DNA of 8,176 nucleotides, taken from the NCBI GenBank assembly GCA_946478715.1, contig CAMLDA010000022.1:1-8176 (forward strand), read 5' to 3'. Each line of letters opens with the position of its first letter. Position 1 is the first letter of the stretch. The notes beneath the pieces were generated by a model. It was given only the letters and a program-made list of their open reading frames with translations, ran no database searches and had not been told where the DNA came from. Position numbers and translations under genes: made by a program. Below, piece by piece: positions 4,463 to 8,176 of this stretch. The stretch comes from an uncultured Candidatus Saccharibacteria bacterium. Lineage in GTDB: Bacteria > Patescibacteria > Saccharimonadia > Saccharimonadales > UBA10212.

Positions 4463-4465
4463 AAT

Positions 4466-5374
4466 ATGCCAAACCATTACACCACGCACCTGCCGGTGCT
4501 GGTCAGGGAGGTAACGGACTGCCTGGCGCCTGAAGAAGGGCAGACTTACCTTGATCTGACCGCCGGCTATGGCGGGCATGCCGAGACTATCCTTGGGGTA
4601 ACAAAGAACCCCGGCGGAGCCGTCCTGGTTGACCGCGACGACAACGCTATAAGCGTGCTGAGCCGCAAATTCGGCGGCAGCGGCGCGCAAATAGTACATT
4701 CTGAGTTTTTGAGCACATTGGAAACGCTGGTAAGCGAGAACCGGCGATTTGACATGGTACTGGCAGATTTGGGGGTAAGTTCACCACACCTAGAAGATAG
4801 CGAGCGGGGATTCTCTTTCAGCCGGCCCGGGCCGCTGGATATGCGCATGGACCGCCGCCAAACGCTTGACGCCGACAGCCTGGTCAACTCTTACGGCCAG
4901 GCGGAGCTGGCGGCTATCATCCGCGGTTACGGGGAAGAGCCGAAAGCCGACTCCATAGCCGGCGCCATCATCCGGGCCCGGCCGGTGAAAGACACCGCTC
5001 AGCTTGCTACCGTGATTTCCCGAGCGGCAGGCTTCAAAGCCCGCCACGGCCGGATTCACCCGGCTACCAGGACGTTCCAGGCGCTGCGTATAGCAGTGAA
5101 TGACGAACTGGGACAGCTCGAGAAAGGATTGCCGCTGATGTCCCGGCTTTTAGAGCCGGGAGGACGCCTGGCAATCATAAGCTTCCATAGTCTGGAAGAC
5201 AGGCTGGTAAAAAGATTCTTTGCGGAACACGCAGGGAACACCTACGACGCGGAATTGACCCTACTGACCAAAAAACCGATTACCGCCAGCCGAGAAGAAA
5301 TAGTTTCCAATCCGCGCGCCCGCAGCGCCAAACTGCGAGCGTGCCGCAAAAATAAAAACCAAAAAGAAAGGTAA
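4466..5374 (+). CDS. rsmH: 16S rRNA (cytosine(1402)-N4)-methyltransferase RsmH (MraW)
   Basis: Transfers a methyl group from S-adenosylmethionine to N4 of C1402 in the decoding centre of 16S rRNA. All family blocks are present in the 302-residue product. THLPVLVREV opens the protein and YLDLTAGYGGH (28-38) is SAM motif I. DRD (56-58), LADLGVSS (99-106) and FSFSRPGPLDMRMD (116-129) follow. Then come HPATRTFQALRIAVNDEL (198-215), IISFHSLEDRLVKRFF (237-252) and the basic end NPRARSAKLRACRK (282-295). Length is normal. The start fits the family N-terminus, but no Shine-Dalgarno precedes it; the upstream 33 bases are only A and C. It is second in the division cluster, as in most bacteria, and depends on mraZ read-through unless the long spacer hides a promoter. 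Confidence 0.97.
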   Translation: MPNHYTTHLPVLVREVTDCLAPEEGQTYLDLTAGYGGHAETILGVTKNPGGAVLVDRDDNAISVLSRKFGGSGAQIVHSEFLSTLETLVSENRRFDMVLADLGVSSPHLEDSERGFSFSRPGPLDMRMDRRQTLDADSLVNSYGQAELAAIIRGYGEEPKADSIAGAIIRARPVKDTAQLATVISRAAGFKARHGRIHPATRTFQALRIAVNDELGQLEKGLPLMSRLLEPGGRLAIISFHSLEDRLVKRFFAEHAGNTYDAELTLLTKKPITASREEIVSNPRARSAKLRACRKNKNQKER

Positions 5375-5387
5375 AAGGGAATCCGAT

Positions 5388-5450
5388 ATGCCTATCAAGG
5401 TAAAGGATAGATCCAGGATGCAACGCGTCGAAGTCCGAGTACTTCGCTAA
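5388..5450 (+). CDS. Possible 20-codon small ORF between rsmH and ftsL
   Basis: ATG at 5388 is preceded by AAAAGGGA (5374-5381), one of the better Shine-Dalgarno-like sites in this cluster, about 7 bases upstream. It encodes a 20-residue strongly basic peptide (begins MPIKVKDRSR) ending at TAA. It could be a leader peptide or chance. No homology can be claimed. Confidence 0.25.
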   Translation: MPIKVKDRSRMQRVEVRVLR

Positions 5451-5465
5451 ACGTTCATCCCTGTA

Positions 5466-5528
5466 ATGGCGGTGCCGGCAGCTTGGCACTCAAGAAAACC
5501 GGCGCCGCCGCCAAAAACAAAAAAATGA
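5466..5528 (+). CDS. Possible 20-codon small ORF overlapping the ftsL 5' end
   Basis: ATG at 5466 opens a 20-codon frame (MAVPAAWHSRKPAPPPKTKK) whose TGA overlaps the internal ftsL-frame ATG at 5525 as ATGA, the classic arrangement for translational coupling. No good Shine-Dalgarno is visible. It is in a different frame from ftsL and may be a chance frame in an Ala/Lys/Pro-rich coding stretch. Confidence 0.2.
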   Translation: MAVPAAWHSRKPAPPPKTKK

Positions 5529-5872
5529 CATACTCAAGTTCCATCGCAGCCTCCAGGCGCGGCTACGTCCGCCGCAACCAGAATTCAGTCCGCTTTACGG
5601 CTTCGGCCCGCAGTCTGGGACCTGTCAGCAACACCCTTATCCTGCTTATCCTGGCATGCCTTGTAGGGCTCCTGTATCTGACGCAAGTGACCAAAACCAA
5701 CAGTTACGGATATACTATCAGCAATCTGCAGGACCAGCAGGCCACCCTGAAGGATCAGAACGCCGATCTTCAGGTGCAGTCAGCGCGTCTACAGTCGCTT
5801 CAGAGGGTAGCCGCCAGCCAAACCGCTAAAAGCCTGGTTTCCGTCGCACCCAGCGGCTCGCTTGATCAGTAG
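5483..5872 (+). CDS. ftsL: FtsL/DivIC-like septum protein
   Basis: A 129-residue bitopic membrane protein expected to sit in the divisome and to help activate septal wall synthesis. A basic N-terminal cytoplasmic part (1-48) leads to one membrane helix (about 50-68, NTLILLILACLVGLLYLTQV). A coiled-coil segment follows (about 77-110, NLQDQQATLKDQNADLQVQ), then a short low-complexity tail. FtsL sequences are poorly conserved; the call rests on this architecture and the position between rsmH and ftsI. The start is uncertain: the TTG at 5483 is the only start-like codon upstream, while the ATG at 5525 would give 115 residues and still keep the whole helix. Neither has a clear Shine-Dalgarno. Codon use in 5483-5524 looks coding, so I keep the longer form. 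It ends 13 bp before the ftsI ATG. Confidence 0.72.
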   Translation: MALKKTGAAAKNKKMTYSSSIAASRRGYVRRNQNSVRFTASARSLGPVSNTLILLILACLVGLLYLTQVTKTNSYGYTISNLQDQQATLKDQNADLQVQSARLQSLQRVAASQTAKSLVSVAPSGSLDQ

Positions 5873-5878
5873 TACAAT
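5873..5878 (+). promoter_or_regulatory. -10-like TACAAT directly before ftsI
   Basis: TACAAT begins at the base after the ftsL stop and ends 7 bp before the ATG at 5886, the leaderless spacing seen at other genes here. No -35 element at a proper distance is evident, so an internal promoter for ftsI is only suggested. Confidence 0.35.
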
Positions 5879-5885
5879 ATCTAAG

Positions 5886-7670
5886 ATGTATCCCAGGCAG
5901 CCGCAGGGCGGGACAAGCCGCAGACTTATTAATACGAACCGCCGCTTAAGCATATTCTACGCGGTGGTAATTCTGGTTATAGCCGTTATTGTCGGGCGTC
6001 TGTTTTACCTGCAGATAATCCGTCACGACCACTATAGGCAGGCCGCCCTGAGCGACCAGCTCAAACAGTACACAATCGCTCCGGAGCGGGGGATTATCGA
6101 AGCCCACCAGGGTACCACCACCGTACCCTTGGTACTGAACCAGAAGCTTTACACTCTTTATGCGGACCCCACGCTGGTGAAGGACGCCGATTCAAGCGCG
6201 GCTAAGCTGGCCCGGGTAATCGGAGGCGCACCGCAGACCTATGCCGATGCCATGCGGACAAAGAACAGCCGTTACGCGGTCTTAGCCAAACGGTTAAGCC
6301 AGGACCAGGAAAAGGAAATACTTGGCTTTAAACTGCCCGGGGTCGGCCTGCAGCCCCAGGATTACCGCGTCTATCCGCAGGGTGATTTGGCGGCCCAGAT
6401 ACTTGGCTTCGTGGACGACAGCGGCCAGGGCCGTTACGGCATAGAGCAGCGGTTCAACAGCCGGCTGGAGGGGAAGCCCGGCCTGCTTAAAGCCATAACT
6501 GATGTAAACGGCGTGCCTTTGGCCGCCAGCCGGGATAACATCCAGATAAATCCGACCCCAGGTGATAATTACGTGCTGACAATCGACCTGGCCATGCAGC
6601 GCCAGGCGGAAGACATATTGAAATCCAGTCTTCAGAAAATCGGCAGCAAGTCCGGCAGCGTGGTAATAATGGATCCATACAGCGGGAGCATAAAGGCGAT
6701 GGCCAATTATCCGACTTTTGACCCCGCAAAATTCTATGCCGTAAAGGACATATCGGCATTTAATAATCTGGCCGTCTCCTCGCCCCTGGAAGTTGGGTCG
6801 ATAATGAAGACCCTGACGGTTTCCACGGGCCTGGATAACGGCGTAATAACCCCCGATACAACCTATCAGGACCCTGGGTATGTAACAATCGACGGGGCGA
6901 CTATAAAAAACGTGCTGGACATCCCGCACAGCCCCACCAGCATCCGCGACGTGCTGAAGTACTCTCTTAACACCGGCGCCGTACATGTCTTGAAGGAGCT
7001 GGGCGGCGGGCAGTTCAACCAGAAAGGGCGCGACATCCTATATGATTACTTTACGAACCACTTCGGTCTTGGTGATGTGACCGGCGTGGATCTGCCGAAT
7101 GAGGCGCCGGGAGTCGTGCATGGCCCCGATAAAGGCAGCGCGCTTAATCTTCAGTACGCCAACATGGCTTTCGGGCAGGGTCTAACGGCCACTATCCTGC
7201 AGATGGCTTCGGCGCTGTCATCGGTTATTAACGGCGGGACATACTACCAGCCGCATCTGGTGGACAATTATTCCGAGTCTGGCGGGAAAACCATCTATAC
7301 GCAGTCTAAGGCTGTCAGGCGCAACGTAGTTAAACCAAAGACCGGAGACGAGCTGAGAACGCTTATGGAATACGTCTTTTCGCAGAACTACAACGTTTAC
7401 CAGGCGCACCTTCATCCGGGCTATAATATCGGCGGTAAAACCGGGACCGGCCAGATAGCTTACCGCGGCGGCTATAAAGAAGGAGTATACAACGGTACTT
7501 TTCTGGGGTTCGTTGGCGGCGACAAGCCCCAATACGTGATTGCCGTACTGGTGGACGCGCCAAATCTGCCGGGTTTTGAATCAGCCGGCTCGCAGGGGGC
7601 GGCTCCGATTTTCGGTAAACTGGCGGATATGCTTATAGACGACTTTAACGTCGAGCCGGTTTCGCGTTAG
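5886..7670 (+). CDS. ftsI: FtsI-type peptidoglycan transpeptidase (class B penicillin-binding protein)
   Basis: A membrane-anchored DD-transpeptidase that cross-links septal peptidoglycan outside the cytoplasmic membrane. From this ATG it is 594 residues. A basic N-terminus is followed by one membrane helix (about 22-42) and the class B dimerisation region (APERGIIEA near 65-73). The transpeptidase domain then carries all three motifs: SIMK with catalytic Ser305 and Lys308, SLN at 360-362, and KTG at 518-520. No PASTA domain follows. An in-frame TTG at 5862 would add eight residues and overlap ftsL by 11 bp. I choose the ATG because a TACAAT box lies between them and neither has a Shine-Dalgarno. 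It is the last gene of the cluster and its stop overlaps that of the convergent FemAB-like gene. SpoVD/PbpB-type naming would be equally fair. Confidence 0.93.
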   Translation: MYPRQPQGGTSRRLINTNRRLSIFYAVVILVIAVIVGRLFYLQIIRHDHYRQAALSDQLKQYTIAPERGIIEAHQGTTTVPLVLNQKLYTLYADPTLVKDADSSAAKLARVIGGAPQTYADAMRTKNSRYAVLAKRLSQDQEKEILGFKLPGVGLQPQDYRVYPQGDLAAQILGFVDDSGQGRYGIEQRFNSRLEGKPGLLKAITDVNGVPLAASRDNIQINPTPGDNYVLTIDLAMQRQAEDILKSSLQKIGSKSGSVVIMDPYSGSIKAMANYPTFDPAKFYAVKDISAFNNLAVSSPLEVGSIMKTLTVSTGLDNGVITPDTTYQDPGYVTIDGATIKNVLDIPHSPTSIRDVLKYSLNTGAVHVLKELGGGQFNQKGRDILYDYFTNHFGLGDVTGVDLPNEAPGVVHGPDKGSALNLQYANMAFGQGLTATILQMASALSSVINGGTYYQPHLVDNYSESGGKTIYTQSKAVRRNVVKPKTGDELRTLMEYVFSQNYNVYQAHLHPGYNIGGKTGTGQIAYRGGYKEGVYNGTFLGFVGGDKPQYVIAVLVDAPNLPGFESAGSQGAAPIFGKLADMLIDDFNVEPVSR

Positions 7671-8176
7671 CCGCGCCGCATCATTTTTTTAATCTTTAGG
7701 GCGGAGCGGTAAATACGGTAACGGCGGGTCAGGGCAAAATCCCAGGTTCCGGCGCGCTCGATAACTTCGCCGCCGAATTTTTTCTTAAAAGAGCTGAATC
7801 CGGCCCATGGATGGCTTGCCGGAGCGTCATCCGGCGCTATGCCATACAGATCCATCGCCGTACTGCCTCGCTGCTTGGCGTTAATCAAAGCCTGCCACAG
7901 AAGCAGGGCGGAAACATTCTTATCGCGGGCTTTTGGATCCGAAGCAGCATAGGTGTAGGTAGATGTCTTGTGGTAATCATGGATGATAGCCGTGCCGGCC
8001 GGCCTTCCGTTTAAGGTAGCCATTTCCAGGACCATCATGCCCGCAGGCATCAGGGCTTGCGCCTGTTTCAGATAGTAAGACGCCGGGTAGAAACCGACTC
8101 CTTTCCGGCTGGCAACCGTATCCAGCATCTTAGTAAAAACCGGGATGTCCGCCGGGTCGTGCGATGTTTTGAATAC
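7667..8176 (-). CDS. FemAB/FemX-family peptidoglycan cross-bridge aminoacyltransferase, 5' end outside the window
   Basis: The frame is open from the right edge to TAA (7669-7667), giving 169 residues of the C-terminal part. It reads in from VFKTSHDPADIPVFTK, then R-KGVGFYPASYYLKQ, MMVLEMATLNGRPAGTAI, YTYAASDPKARDKNVSALLLW and MDLYGIAPDDAPASHPWAGFSSFKKKFGGE. This order of blocks is typical of the second GNAT-like domain of FemABX proteins, which add amino acids from tRNA to peptidoglycan precursors. The C-terminus is basic (KIKKMMRRG), suitable for membrane association. A start at 8128 is possible but the frame and family similarity extend beyond it, so the gene is treated as partial. It lies tail to tail with ftsI, sharing four bases, and fits a cell-wall role. 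Confidence 0.83.
   Translation of the reverse strand, partial: VFKTSHDPADIPVFTKMLDTVASRKGVGFYPASYYLKQAQALMPAGMMVLEMATLNGRPAGTAIIHDYHKTSTYTYAASDPKARDKNVSALLLWQALINAKQRGSTAMDLYGIAPDDAPASHPWAGFSSFKKKFGGEVIERAGTWDFALTRRYRIYRSALKIKKMMRRG

Larger units (their letters stand above)
4045..4465 (+). promoter_or_regulatory. Long AUG-free, structured spacer between mraZ and rsmH (probable rsmH leader)
   Basis: No gene is supported in these 421 bases. The sense strand has no ATG from after the mraZ stop until the rsmH start. Parts are very G-poor, with three G in 4201-4260. Three hairpins are possible. The first pairs GGAGC (4262-4266) with GCTCC (4300-4304), enclosing GAATC/GATTC (4277-4290). The second pairs TCCTGCT (4312-4318) with AGCAGGA (4328-4334). 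The third is at 4394-4426. AATCTTCG repeats at 4114-4121 and 4127-4134. No convincing promoter is seen, so read-through from mraZ is most likely. It could hide an unrecognised RNA; it does not look like RNase P RNA, tmRNA or SRP RNA. Confidence 0.5.

Noticed and set aside
4045..4465. Known RNA gene (RNase P RNA, tmRNA, SRP RNA, tRNA) in the long spacer
   Set aside because: I looked for their signature sequences and ends by eye and found none. Only generic hairpins are visible.

Overview
This window most likely comes from a Candidatus Saccharibacteria (TM7)-type member of the Patescibacteria. This is an inference from protein flavour and layout, with no search run. A trimmed division cluster, mraZ-rsmH-ftsL-ftsI, is followed directly by a convergent FemAB/FemX-type gene instead of the usual mur genes. 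Several genes start without a Shine-Dalgarno sequence, right behind a -10 box. The genetic code looks standard: TAA, TAG and TGA all end genes here.

Left part (1-1200). The 3' end of a metallo-beta-lactamase-fold hydrolase gene runs into two stacked hairpins. A minus-strand gene follows (299-1072) that is far more GC-rich than everything else in the window. It encodes a single-pass membrane protein with a proline-rich linker and an unrecognised C-terminal domain. It has a good sigma70-type promoter, a structured leader and a strong Shine-Dalgarno. An exact 11-bp inverted repeat brackets it: one arm lies directly after the stop codon, the other at the predicted 5' end of its mRNA.

Middle part (1200-3560). 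A NYN-domain putative ribonuclease is followed by a GH1 beta-glucosidase whose reading frame is cut by one in-frame TAG, itself followed immediately by ATG. Next come a small single-pass membrane protein of unknown function and an intrinsic terminator.

Right part (3560-8176). The division cluster opens with a promoter threaded through four identical AGTGGGTA boxes, the expected MraZ autoregulation site. A fifth related box overlaps the mraZ start codon. Between mraZ and rsmH lies a 420-nt stretch with no AUG on the sense strand. It holds three hairpins and two A/C-only tracts, and I read it as a long leader. RsmH (16S rRNA C1402 N4-methyltransferase), an FtsL-like protein and an FtsI-type transpeptidase follow. 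The FtsI gene overlaps its convergent FemAB-like neighbour by four bases. MraZ sets expression of the cluster, FtsL and FtsI act in septal wall synthesis, and the FemAB-like enzyme would build peptidoglycan cross-bridges.
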